Assembly (NCBI GenBank): GCA_007131535.1
Contig: SLQI01000057.1
Span: forward strand, 1-10,659
Source of the DNA: Balneolales bacterium
GTDB taxonomy: Bacteria > Bacteroidota > Rhodothermia > Balneolales > Natronogracilivirgulaceae
Reading direction: 5' to 3'
Length of the DNA: 10,659 nt
The notes beneath the pieces were generated by a model that was not told the origin of the DNA, did not search any database, and saw nothing but the letters and a program-made list of their open reading frames with translations. Below, piece by piece: positions 1 through 7,109 of the stretch. Each line of letters begins with the position of its first letter. Position 1 is the stretch's first letter. A program made the translations under genes and the position numbers.

Positions 1-2
1 CA

Positions 3-41
3 AACGAACTAATGTCGGATATGATCGGAGGGCAGAACTAA
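3..41 (+). CDS. Possible C-terminal tail of an upstream gene (partial)
   Basis: The frame beginning at base 3 reads NELMSDMIGGQN and then stops with TAA at 39-41. It could be the last 12 residues of a gene entering from the left, which would place it 30 nt ahead of the response regulator-cyclase and perhaps in the same operon. Twelve codons are too few to recognise a family or to rule out chance, and another frame is also open here. Low confidence. Confidence 0.3.
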   Translation, partial: NELMSDMIGGQN

Positions 42-71
42 CTCGGAAGTATAAATTATTATTCATATCAA

Positions 72-1124
72 ATGGATCTACCTGCGAAATTGAAACTTAT
101 GGCTGTGGATGATGAACCCGATCTGGAGGTTCTGATCCGGCAGAAATTTCGACGACTGATACGACAAGGGAAACTGGAATTTGAATTTGCTGAAAATGGT
201 GAAGATGCGCTTGAAAAGCTTCAGGGAAGAAACGATATAGATATTGTTCTGACCGATATCAATATGCCCAAGATGGACGGGCTTACGTTGCTTGATCATC
301 TTGCCGAAATCAGTCCGGTTATGAAGACGATAATAGTTTCAGCCTACGGGGATATGGAGAATATCCGGGTGGCTATGAATCGGGGGGCTTTCGACTTCAT
401 CACCAAGCCCATCAATTTTGACGATCTGCAGCAGACGATTGAAAAAACCTTCAACTTCGTTCTTCAGCAGAAAGAAACGATCAGGGCAATTGAGGAAAAC
501 GACATTCTAAAAATGTATGTGGATCAGGATGTGATCCGCTTTATGAGCAGCAAAGAGTATGAGACATCTGTACTGGCTAATGAGACCGTAAATGCGACCG
601 TAGCCTTTTTTGATATTGTCGGGTATACCTCGATAAGTGAAAAATATGCACCGGATACTGTGATTAATATTCTCAACAAGTATTTTGATATCATGGTCCA
701 GGAGATTGAAAAAAAGGAGGGGCAGATCGACAAGTTTATGGGTGATTGCGTAATGTCGGTTTTTCGCGGTGACAATCATTTGGATAAAGCGTTGGAAGCG
801 GCGCTTGAAACCCGGGAAAAGTTTCATCAAATCACCGAACAGGAGCTGGACGGTTACAAACCCCAAATTTCAATTGGTATAAACTCTGGTGAAATGATTT
901 CCGGCAATATAGGATCCGAATCTCTGCGGCGCCTTGATTATACCGTAATCGGAGATATTGTGAATTCAGCCCAGCGCTTTCAGGCTGCGGCCGATCCCGG
1001 ACAAATAGCCGTCAGTAAGGAGATCTATCAGCAAAAAAACAATTCTTTTCAATTTGAGGAAATCGGGGAAGTTGATCTGAAGAATAAATCAATGCCGGTC
1101 AGACTGTACAATTTGATTTCCTGA
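72..1124 (+). CDS. Response regulator with class III adenylate cyclase output domain
   Basis: A two-domain cytoplasmic protein of 350 aa. Residues about 7-125 are a CheY-like receiver with acidic pocket D13/D14, phospho-acceptor D62 (in TDINMP), S90 and K112-P113. A short helical linker (about 126-165) leads to a class III cyclase domain (about 170-345). Both metal-binding aspartates are present (D181 in FFDIVGYT, D225 in KFMGD). The base-selecting pair is K221/T291, the adenine-specific pattern of class IIIb, and transition-state residues N298 and R302 are kept. An ATP-to-cAMP reaction controlled by receiver phosphorylation is therefore expected. The start at 72 has no clear Shine-Dalgarno. 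An in-frame Met at codon 10 is possible but would remove the first strand residues. It stands 91 nt before the flavin/FIST/kinase run, whose kinase is a likely phosphodonor (inferred). Confidence 0.93.
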   Translation: MDLPAKLKLMAVDDEPDLEVLIRQKFRRLIRQGKLEFEFAENGEDALEKLQGRNDIDIVLTDINMPKMDGLTLLDHLAEISPVMKTIIVSAYGDMENIRVAMNRGAFDFITKPINFDDLQQTIEKTFNFVLQQKETIRAIEENDILKMYVDQDVIRFMSSKEYETSVLANETVNATVAFFDIVGYTSISEKYAPDTVINILNKYFDIMVQEIEKKEGQIDKFMGDCVMSVFRGDNHLDKALEAALETREKFHQITEQELDGYKPQISIGINSGEMISGNIGSESLRRLDYTVIGDIVNSAQRFQAAADPGQIAVSKEIYQQKNNSFQFEEIGEVDLKNKSMPVRLYNLIS

Positions 1125-1140
1125 AATTATAAAACTAAAG

Positions 1141-1172
1141 CAGGCATGCAGTTACGTTAACTTGCAGGCCTG
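1141..1172. repeat. Imperfect inverted repeat between cyclase gene and FAD gene
   Basis: The arms CAGGCATGCA and TGCAGGCCTG pair with one A/G mismatch, and the inner GTTA/TAAC can extend the stem around a 3-nt loop. No T-run follows on the + strand, so it is a weak intrinsic terminator candidate. The right arm overlaps the -35 box of the candidate promoter at 1162-1190, so it could equally be an operator. Confidence 0.5.
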
Positions 1173-1190
1173 TGGAAACAATGATATAAC
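1162..1190 (+). promoter_or_regulatory. Candidate promoter for FAD-FIST-kinase operon
   Basis: TTGCAG (1162-1167) and TATAAC (1185-1190) are separated by exactly 17 nt. The -10 box matches TATAAT at five of six positions, while the -35 matches only in TTG. Transcription would start near 1197, leaving a leader of about 19 nt that carries GGAAGGGG (1201-1208), a good Shine-Dalgarno 7 nt before the ATG at 1216. The Bacteroidota-type TAnnTTTG element is not present, which lowers confidence. Confidence 0.4.
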
Positions 1191-1215
1191 TCCTGTTCAT
1201 GGAAGGGGATAATAA

Positions 1216-2637
1216 ATGAAAGTAGCTATTATCGGCACCGGTGTATCCGGTTTATTAACCGCATATTTGCTCAAACAACAAGCAGCCTCTCCTGATATAC
1301 ATTTGTTTGATAACACTGCCCATATCGGAGGTAACGTTGATACTCGCAGTGTTGACCTTCATGATAAATACGTATCTGCTCAATCAGTAAGATGGGCGGA
1401 CATGGGGGTTAACGACTTTAATCTTACGACGTACTGGCGAATAAAAGAGCTTCTTGAGAAGATGGGCTTTGAAGAAGGCCGAGATTTGCTTGAGCTTGAA
1501 AACTCTACCTCATTCAGCACAGGTGACGGCAATGTGAGCTACTACATCAATGCTGATGAATCCCATACCATGAAACAAAAACTATGGGATGAGTATAAAA
1601 GATTCCAAAATGAAGGTACCCGGCACCTGTTGCGCGACAGTTCTACGCATTACATGACGGTGGAGCAGTATCTTGAAGAGAATAACTATTCCAAAGAGTT
1701 TGGTGAGTATAATTTATATCCGCGCATAAACGGGATGTACTTTGTAAACCAAACACATCCGAAGGACATGCCGATTAAAGCAGTAATGGATTATTATATG
1801 CTACAGGAAGGGTTCGGTAAGGATAAGGGTAATGCCAAACGGGTGTATTTAAAAGATGGCATGAGCAGTTGGATCAATAAGCTGTATCAGTATATCGGGG
1901 TAAAAGCTGTGCAGGATGATCAACTTGGCATATACGCCGGGCCGGATTCAGTAAGACTGCTAAGTCCGCAAACCGACGAAACATTTGATGCCGTTTTCTT
2001 CTGCTGCCATGCAGATACCGCGCTCAGCATGATTCAACAGGGGGCTACTTCCGATATAAAAAAGGCATTAAATGCTTATACCTATAATGACAGTCATGCT
2101 GTAGCACATACCTACGCACCGGTTTTGCCTCCGGACCGGGCAGCCTGGAAGACCTATAACATTTATATCCACGACCCGGATGAACATCCGAGACCGTATA
2201 CCATCACTTATGTATGCAACCGGCACCAAAATGATAAACAGAATCCGGATTATAACCAGTTTGAAAATCCCGAATACTTTTTATCTCTGAACCCGCACAA
2301 AAATATTCCGGAGCCATTTATCCTCACGCATAAGGGCAGGCCGGTTACCAGGAACTTCCGCCATAATGTATTGGATAGCAATGTTCTGGAAGTTCAAAAC
2401 GATGGAACCATGACGGCAATTCAGGGACAGAATAATTTATATTTTGCCGGGGGCTGGACCATGGGAGCGGGTTTGCATGAACAGTGCTATTATGCCGCTG
2501 AAGGCGCGGTGGCAATGCTGATTTACGGCAGGACCAATCAACATCAATACTATACGCCGGGAGCATCTGCCGACGAATATGCACCGGAATACTTACGAAG
2601 CCGATTTAGTGAATTTTTTGACCGGCCGGTAACTTAA
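1216..2637 (+). CDS. COG2907-like FAD/NAD-binding oxidoreductase
   Basis: A 473-aa soluble flavoprotein of the amine-oxidase-like superfamily. The N-terminus is a dinucleotide-binding Rossmann fold: GTGVSG (residues 7-12) after the first strand, an acidic residue ending the second strand (LFDN), then the IGGN flavin-contact motif. The C-terminal FAD-closing segment is FAGGWTMGAGLHE (410-422), followed by a helix rich in Ala. The order of blocks resembles predicted NAD/FAD-binding proteins of COG2907, including the FCCHADTAL strand and the AWKTYNIY segment. The substrate is unknown. It has the best ribosome-binding site in the window (GGAAGGGG). It is the first gene of a tight trio with the FIST protein (19 nt gap) and GAF kinase. 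COG2907 genes often lie beside fatty-acid-modification genes, and none are present here, so a redox or signalling role is possible but only inferred. Confidence 0.85.
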   Translation: MKVAIIGTGVSGLLTAYLLKQQAASPDIHLFDNTAHIGGNVDTRSVDLHDKYVSAQSVRWADMGVNDFNLTTYWRIKELLEKMGFEEGRDLLELENSTSFSTGDGNVSYYINADESHTMKQKLWDEYKRFQNEGTRHLLRDSSTHYMTVEQYLEENNYSKEFGEYNLYPRINGMYFVNQTHPKDMPIKAVMDYYMLQEGFGKDKGNAKRVYLKDGMSSWINKLYQYIGVKAVQDDQLGIYAGPDSVRLLSPQTDETFDAVFFCCHADTALSMIQQGATSDIKKALNAYTYNDSHAVAHTYAPVLPPDRAAWKTYNIYIHDPDEHPRPYTITYVCNRHQNDKQNPDYNQFENPEYFLSLNPHKNIPEPFILTHKGRPVTRNFRHNVLDSNVLEVQNDGTMTAIQGQNNLYFAGGWTMGAGLHEQCYYAAEGAVAMLIYGRTNQHQYYTPGASADEYAPEYLRSRFSEFFDRPVT

Positions 2638-2656
2638 ACGGAGTAACGTAATTTTA

Positions 2657-3874
2657 ATGGATATTCAGATTGGTGTAGGATACAGTGAACAAGCCGACTC
2701 CTTCGAAGCGGCTCGCTACATGGTTGAGAATGCTATAAATGAGGGTGAGGTCCAACAGCCGGAGTTGGCACTGTTATTTGCTACCGCACGTCATGATGAA
2801 GAAAAGCTGCGGCAAGGAGCCCGCGAGGTATTAGGTGAGGACTGCCGGCTTTACGGAGGTCAGTCAGTCGGGATTATTACTAATGAGAACCTTTCCTATG
2901 ATGGGTTTGAGGCGGGATGTGTAGTATTCGGCGGAGAAGATTTTTCGATGGATTCCGCCCATGCCGTGGGCTTGAGCACCGATGAGGCGCAAATCGGAGA
3001 ACAGCTGGGTAGAGAGCTGACTAAGTGGCAAGGTGGTCAACCACAAAACCTTTTGCTATTGTATGACTCAGTAAATCGTGATCAGGGCTACTTTCAGCTA
3101 AATATGGCAACTCCGCTGCTGGAAGGGTTAAGAAAATCATTTGATTTACCAGAGGAAACGGCCGGTTTTGGTATGACCGGTGACATGAAAGGGACACCGG
3201 GAAAGCAGATTCTGGACAATTCCGTTTCCCCGCAAAGTGTCATCGGGCTATCGTTCAAGGAGCCGCTGCAAATGCATACATGTATCATGCATGGCTGTGT
3301 ACCGGGAGGAGCGTACCACACGATCACAAAATCGGAAGGGGCCACTATATATGAAATTGACAATAAACCGGCCCTCGAGATTATCGCCGAATTATTAGAT
3401 CACGATATGGAGGAGAACTGGCGGGATTACAGTTTCTTTATCACGCTGGGTATGAATCGTGGTGAAAAATATGCGGATTTCCGGGAAGAAAACTATGTAA
3501 ACAGGCTGTGTCTGAAAGCTGACCGGACAAACAAGGCACTGGTTATGTTTGAACCCGACCTGAAAGCGGGTACAGAAGTACAGCTCATGAGGCGAAAACT
3601 CAATTTTGATTATATAACCGAACGATCGGCAGATTTGATGCAGCAAATCAAACCACGAAGGCCGGTATTCGCTTTTTATATTGATTGTGCCGGGCGAGCC
3701 TCGGCCTATTCCGGAATGGAAGAAGAGGAAGCCGCCCGTATCATGATGATGGCCCACGAGATAGATATCCCGCTATTAGGGGTGTATACCGGCGTTGAAA
3801 TCGGACCGGTACAAAAACGTATTGAGCCACTTGACTGGACCGGTGTTTTATGTGTATTCAGTCTTCCGGAATGA
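2657..3874 (+). CDS. FIST domain signal-transduction protein
   Basis: A 405-aa cytoplasmic protein made of FIST-N followed by FIST-C. The N-terminal half carries the LALLFATARHD and LYGGQSVGIIT blocks that begin FIST-N. The second half has the FIST-C signature around 212-241 (HGCVPGG, then TITKSEG, then YEIDNKPALE) and ends with CAGRASAYSG and GVYTGVEIGP, the usual FIST-C closing blocks. FIST domains are predicted small-ligand sensors. Some FIST proteins encoded next to histidine kinases (the NosP group) bind haem and respond to nitric oxide. Candidate ligand residues here include H46, H102, H207, H212, C214 and H221, but no haem site can be assigned from sequence alone. There is no output domain, so it probably works by contacting the kinase encoded 18 nt downstream. 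It has only a distant GGAG upstream and may be translated by coupling from the FAD gene 19 nt before it. Confidence 0.92.
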   Translation: MDIQIGVGYSEQADSFEAARYMVENAINEGEVQQPELALLFATARHDEEKLRQGAREVLGEDCRLYGGQSVGIITNENLSYDGFEAGCVVFGGEDFSMDSAHAVGLSTDEAQIGEQLGRELTKWQGGQPQNLLLLYDSVNRDQGYFQLNMATPLLEGLRKSFDLPEETAGFGMTGDMKGTPGKQILDNSVSPQSVIGLSFKEPLQMHTCIMHGCVPGGAYHTITKSEGATIYEIDNKPALEIIAELLDHDMEENWRDYSFFITLGMNRGEKYADFREENYVNRLCLKADRTNKALVMFEPDLKAGTEVQLMRRKLNFDYITERSADLMQQIKPRRPVFAFYIDCAGRASAYSGMEEEEAARIMMMAHEIDIPLLGVYTGVEIGPVQKRIEPLDWTGVLCVFSLPE

Positions 3875-3892
3875 TTTACAAATCTTTAGTTC

Positions 3893-5536
3893 ATGGGTGA
3901 ATCACATCAATCATCACGACAATCCGAAGAGCCGGGATCTGTGGAAGAGCTGAAGAAAGCTCTGGAATATTATAAAAAGCAGACCGACAAGCTATCGGCA
4001 GAAAACATTAAAAACGACGCGCAGCTTTCAAAAGCGCAGAATGAACTTAAACAGCGTAAAGCTGCTTTCAGGTTGATGGTTGAATTGCAGGCTATTGTAG
4101 GTAGTGAAAATAGCCAACATAGCTTTATCAGAGGCATCCTCGAAAAAGTAAGCGGGTCGATGAAGCTGGATTATTGCGCCCTGTTCTCCATGGAGGACTC
4201 AAAGATTCAATTGATAGAAGGTGCTGGTACGCAAGAGGGCGATCAAGGGGTGATACAACTTTCCGAAGAGCATTTTGGTAAACTGGAAGAACCTCTGTTG
4301 GTAAATAAAAACACCGAAACCTCATCGCTTATTGAATCTCTCAGAAAGGCATACGGGGTTAAATTTTACATAACGATACCGGTTAAGCCGGAACAAAAAA
4401 AGCCATTGTTACTGGTAGCCGGCAGGCAGAAAGAGATTCCGCCGTTTTATCCTGCTCTGAATGAAGTAGACATTCACACCTTGCAGGCAATTGGTAGCTT
4501 CATCAGGGCTAATGTGGATTTGTATGAACTGCATCAAAAAAACCTGAAGCAGCAAAAAGAAAAGCAAGAGCTTATCCGCAGAAAAAAAGAAGAGCTGGAA
4601 GAACTTGTAGAAAAACGAACGAGGGAACTGAGTGACCGTAACGAGAAACTTGAACAGGCCAACGAAGAAATTGAGACTCAGCGTGATAGCTTGATCGAAA
4701 CGAATCAGAAACTTGAGGCTACGCTTGAAAAGCTACGCAGCACCCAGCAAAAGCTGATTCAAAAAGAAAAGATGGCTTCTCTGGGACAACTTACGGCGGG
4801 TGTTGCCCACGAAATAAAGAATCCGCTTAACTTCGTAAATAATTTTTCAGAATTAAGCTCCGAACTTGTTGAAGAAGTGCTTGAGGAGTTTGAAAAGGTC
4901 CGCAGTAAAATTGAGCAGGACGAATATGAATACGTCCTGGAGGTGATGCAGGATCTTGAGGCCAATATCAAAAGGATCAATGAACACGGGCAGCGCGCGG
5001 ATAGCATCGTTAAAGGCATGTTGCAGCACAGCCGTGGTGAGGGCGGTGAACCGGAAGCCGTCGATCTAAACAGGTTGCTTACGGAATATGTCGATCTGGC
5101 CTATCACGGTATGCGAGCAAACAACAGCTCTTTTAACGCGGACATTGAGAAAAATCTGAGCGATCAACTTCCGGAGATTCAGGCTGTTCCGCAGGATATC
5201 AGTCGGGCAATTCTAAATATTATCAATAATGGGTTGCAGGCTGCATGGGAATACAGCAAGTCGAAAGAGGGGCCGGATTCGGTTAAACTTTATGTTTCAA
5301 CATCAGAAGTTAGAAACGGAGTTTGCGTAATCATTCGGGATAATGGTCCGGGTATCCCTGAAGAACACAGGGATAAAATATTTGAGCCATTTTACACTAC
5401 AAAACCAACCGGAGAGGGCACCGGGCTTGGGTTATCCATAGTTTACGACATAATTAATGCGCATAATGGAGATGTTGAAGTGAATACCCAACCGGGGGAG
5501 TATACTGAGTTTAAGGTGTTTCTCCCTTATTATTGA
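3893..5536 (+). CDS. Soluble GAF-domain sensor histidine kinase
   Basis: A 547-aa cytoplasmic kinase with no membrane segment. Order: N-terminal coiled coil (about 15-60), GAF domain (about 65-210), long charged coiled coil (about 212-295), HisKA dimerisation helix with H306 in the GVAHEIKNP H-box, and an extended second helix region ending near GMLQHSRG. The HATPase_c domain follows with N-box N445/N446, D483 (DNGPGIP) and glycine lid GEGTGLGLS starting at 507. All catalytic motifs are intact, so autophosphorylation is expected. The start at 3893 has no Shine-Dalgarno and lies 18 nt after the FIST stop, which suggests co-transcription and coupling. The GAF ligand is unknown. The adjacent FIST protein may be its sensory partner (inference). 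The kinase core is closely related to that of the next gene. Confidence 0.95.
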   Translation: MGESHQSSRQSEEPGSVEELKKALEYYKKQTDKLSAENIKNDAQLSKAQNELKQRKAAFRLMVELQAIVGSENSQHSFIRGILEKVSGSMKLDYCALFSMEDSKIQLIEGAGTQEGDQGVIQLSEEHFGKLEEPLLVNKNTETSSLIESLRKAYGVKFYITIPVKPEQKKPLLLVAGRQKEIPPFYPALNEVDIHTLQAIGSFIRANVDLYELHQKNLKQQKEKQELIRRKKEELEELVEKRTRELSDRNEKLEQANEEIETQRDSLIETNQKLEATLEKLRSTQQKLIQKEKMASLGQLTAGVAHEIKNPLNFVNNFSELSSELVEEVLEEFEKVRSKIEQDEYEYVLEVMQDLEANIKRINEHGQRADSIVKGMLQHSRGEGGEPEAVDLNRLLTEYVDLAYHGMRANNSSFNADIEKNLSDQLPEIQAVPQDISRAILNIINNGLQAAWEYSKSKEGPDSVKLYVSTSEVRNGVCVIIRDNGPGIPEEHRDKIFEPFYTTKPTGEGTGLGLSIVYDIINAHNGDVEVNTQPGEYTEFKVFLPYY

Positions 5537-5665
5537 ATGTTTATAAATATTTTTAAAAATTCGGCAACTGCGATTAACTATATGAAGGGTGATAAAAAAT
5601 GGATTGTGGTAAACTATAAATCAATTTTTCGATCGGGTTAATATGGGAAAACTATATTTACTAAT
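5537..5665. other. AT-rich spacer between the two kinase genes
   Basis: This 129-nt gap is distinctly AT-rich and holds a perfect 12-bp palindrome ATTTTTAAAAAT at 5549-5560. A TATATTTA element (5653-5660) resembles TAnnTTTG but lacks a convincing upstream TTG. A 19-codon ORF (5582-5641) and a 14-codon ORF starting at 5643 were seen; neither is supported. A separate promoter for the second kinase is plausible but not proven. Confidence 0.35.
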
Positions 5666-6556
5666 ATGCAAAAGAGCAGGGATATGAATACACATGAGAA
5701 AGATCGTGAGAGTCAGGGTATAGAACTCGAACTCCAACAGTGTAAAAGGGAGCTGGAGGACACGCGGCAGAAGTTGATTCATCAGGAAAAAATGGCCTCA
5801 ATTGGTGAAATGACTGCCGGCATAGCACATGAAATCAAAAATCCGCTCAATTTTGTCAATAACTTTTCGAAACTGAGTATTGAGCTGATTGATGATATCA
5901 TGGAAGATCTCAACTCCGGTGAAGCGCTGGAAGATAAACTGGATGATATCAAGGCTGATCTTGAAGATCTCAAAGAAAACATTGCCCGGATAGATGAACA
6001 CGGCTGCCGAGCGGATAGCATCGTAAGCAGCATGTTGATGCATTCCCGGGGCGGCTCTTCTGAAAAAACCGATATTGATATCAATCAGCTTCTGAGCGAA
6101 TATGTTGATTTGGCCTTCCATGGGATGAAAGCAAAAGACCGCTCTTTTTTTTCCGATATATCAAAAGAATTTGATGATAAGGTTCAACCTGTAAATGTAG
6201 TTGCGCAGGATATCAGCCGGGTTATTCTCAATATCGTAACGAATGGTTTTCAGGCACTGCGGGATCATTATAAGATGCCGAAGCCGGGAGATAAGCCTTG
6301 TCTGAGTGTAAAGACAGAACATAGAGGTGACGGGGCAACCATCCGGATTAGCGATAATGGCACGGGAATTCCGGAAGAAGTTAAAGCCCGAATTTTTGAA
6401 CCGTTTTTTACCACGAAACCATCCGGTGAAGGAACCGGACTCGGGCTGTCGATGTCCAGGGATATCATAGAAAATCACGGCGGACACCTTGATATAAATA
6501 CCGCCGAAGGTAAAGGCTCCGAGTTTCAGATTTTTATACCGTACTCAAAAAGTTGA
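5666..6556 (+). CDS. Minimal soluble sensor histidine kinase without a sensor domain
   Basis: A 296-aa kinase consisting of a short coiled coil (about 15-45), HisKA helix with H55 in GIAHEIKNP, an acidic extension between the HisKA helices (about 75-105), and a full HATPase_c domain with N189/N193, D230 (SDNGTGIP) and the GEGTGLGLS lid (254-262). No PAS, GAF or transmembrane segment exists, so it either takes its signal from another protein or acts as a partner of the upstream kinase. Blocks shared almost exactly with that kinase include HEIKNPLNFVNNFS, EHG.RADSIV, EYVDLA.HGM and QDISR.ILNI, indicating duplication. The first ATG (5666) is used here. An in-frame ATG at 5684 is preceded by GCAGGG but with spacing too short to favour it. 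A receiver gene follows after 103 nt and is the obvious phosphorylation target. Confidence 0.93.
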   Translation: MQKSRDMNTHEKDRESQGIELELQQCKRELEDTRQKLIHQEKMASIGEMTAGIAHEIKNPLNFVNNFSKLSIELIDDIMEDLNSGEALEDKLDDIKADLEDLKENIARIDEHGCRADSIVSSMLMHSRGGSSEKTDIDINQLLSEYVDLAFHGMKAKDRSFFSDISKEFDDKVQPVNVVAQDISRVILNIVTNGFQALRDHYKMPKPGDKPCLSVKTEHRGDGATIRISDNGTGIPEEVKARIFEPFFTTKPSGEGTGLGLSMSRDIIENHGGHLDINTAEGKGSEFQIFIPYSKS

Positions 6557-6591
6557 ACCGGTAAACTGATCAGCATGATTGGATCAACTTT
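6549..6591 (+). terminator. Weak hairpin overlapping the end of the minimal kinase
   Basis: AAAGTTGA (6549-6556, containing the TGA stop) can pair with TCAACTTT (6584-6591). The 27-nt loop contains TGATC/GATCA elements, and TATTTT follows. The stem is AU-rich and the loop long, so termination would be partial at best. It may simply separate the kinase message from the receiver gene. Confidence 0.25.
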
Positions 6592-6659
6592 ATTTTAACC
6601 GGGTCACGTTTAATTGTTCAGCTGAAATTAACAAATACATAAACCTACCTTAAAGTAAT

Positions 6660-7040
6660 ATGAAGTTTCTTGTAGTTGACGATGAAAAAGATGTAGAAAT
6701 GCTGTTTCGCCAGAAATTCCGAAAGGAGCTGAGGCAAGGGTTGCTGGAGTTGGAGTTCGCTTTTTCGGGGGATGAAGCGCTTAACATTCTCAGCAGTAAA
6801 CAACCGCCGGATGTAGTCTACATCTTTTCAGATATCAACATGCCGGGCATGACGGGGCTGGAGCTACTCAATACCGTAAAAGAGCAGTACCCCAATATTG
6901 AGGTAAGTATGATATCCGCCTACGGCGACCGGGAAAATTATGAAAAAGCTAAAGAGTCCGGCGCCAAAGAATTTTTTACCAAGCCGATTGACTTTGATAC
7001 GCTGAAGGCTGAAATCCATAAAATCCTGGAGCAGAAATAG
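6660..7040 (+). CDS. Stand-alone CheY-like response regulator receiver
   Basis: A single-domain receiver of 126 aa with no output domain. D7/D8 form the acidic pocket, D58 (SDINMPGM) is the phospho-acceptor, S86 is the switch hydroxyl residue, and K108-P109 closes the site. The start at 6660 fits the first beta strand (MKFLVVDDE) exactly. The stretch after helix 1 (FRQKFRKELRQG) and the LELEFA strand match the receiver of the cyclase protein at the window's left end, including the same lengthening of about four residues relative to a typical CheY. It lies 103 nt after the minimal kinase. Possible roles are a phosphotransfer intermediate, a phosphate sink competing with the cyclase receiver, or a regulator working through protein contact. 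The sequence does not decide between them. Confidence 0.93.
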   Translation: MKFLVVDDEKDVEMLFRQKFRKELRQGLLELEFAFSGDEALNILSSKQPPDVVYIFSDINMPGMTGLELLNTVKEQYPNIEVSMISAYGDRENYEKAKESGAKEFFTKPIDFDTLKAEIHKILEQK

Positions 7041-7060
7041 GTGTTTGGCTTAGCTAAATA

Positions 7061-7074
7061 ATTTGTAAACAAAT
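7061..7074. promoter_or_regulatory. AT-rich palindrome upstream of CoA-binding gene
   Basis: ATTTGT-AA-ACAAAT is a perfect 6+6 bp inverted repeat with a 2-nt centre, 36 nt before the ATG at 7110. A second palindrome, TTAGCTAA, lies at 7050-7057. The pair sits in the only space available for a promoter of the CoA-binding gene, so they may be regulator sites, but no clear -35/-10 pair was found. Confidence 0.25.
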
Positions 7075-7109
7075 AATTAATACATGGATGTTAAAAAAAG
7101 GAATAAAAT

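Noticed and set aside
5582..5641. 19-codon ORF in the spacer between kinases
   Set aside because: Too short, no hydrophobic or recognisable pattern, and no good ribosome-binding site; chance is sufficient.
5782..6121. Two overlapping antisense ORFs of about 100 codons in the minimal kinase gene
   Set aside because: Both are mirror frames of a conserved HisKA region; the products are low-complexity Ser/Ile-rich or lack any domain.
6617..6626. 10-bp palindrome TTCAGCTGAA before the lone receiver
   Set aside because: Short palindromes of this size are expected by chance; there is no second copy and no promoter pair to give it meaning.
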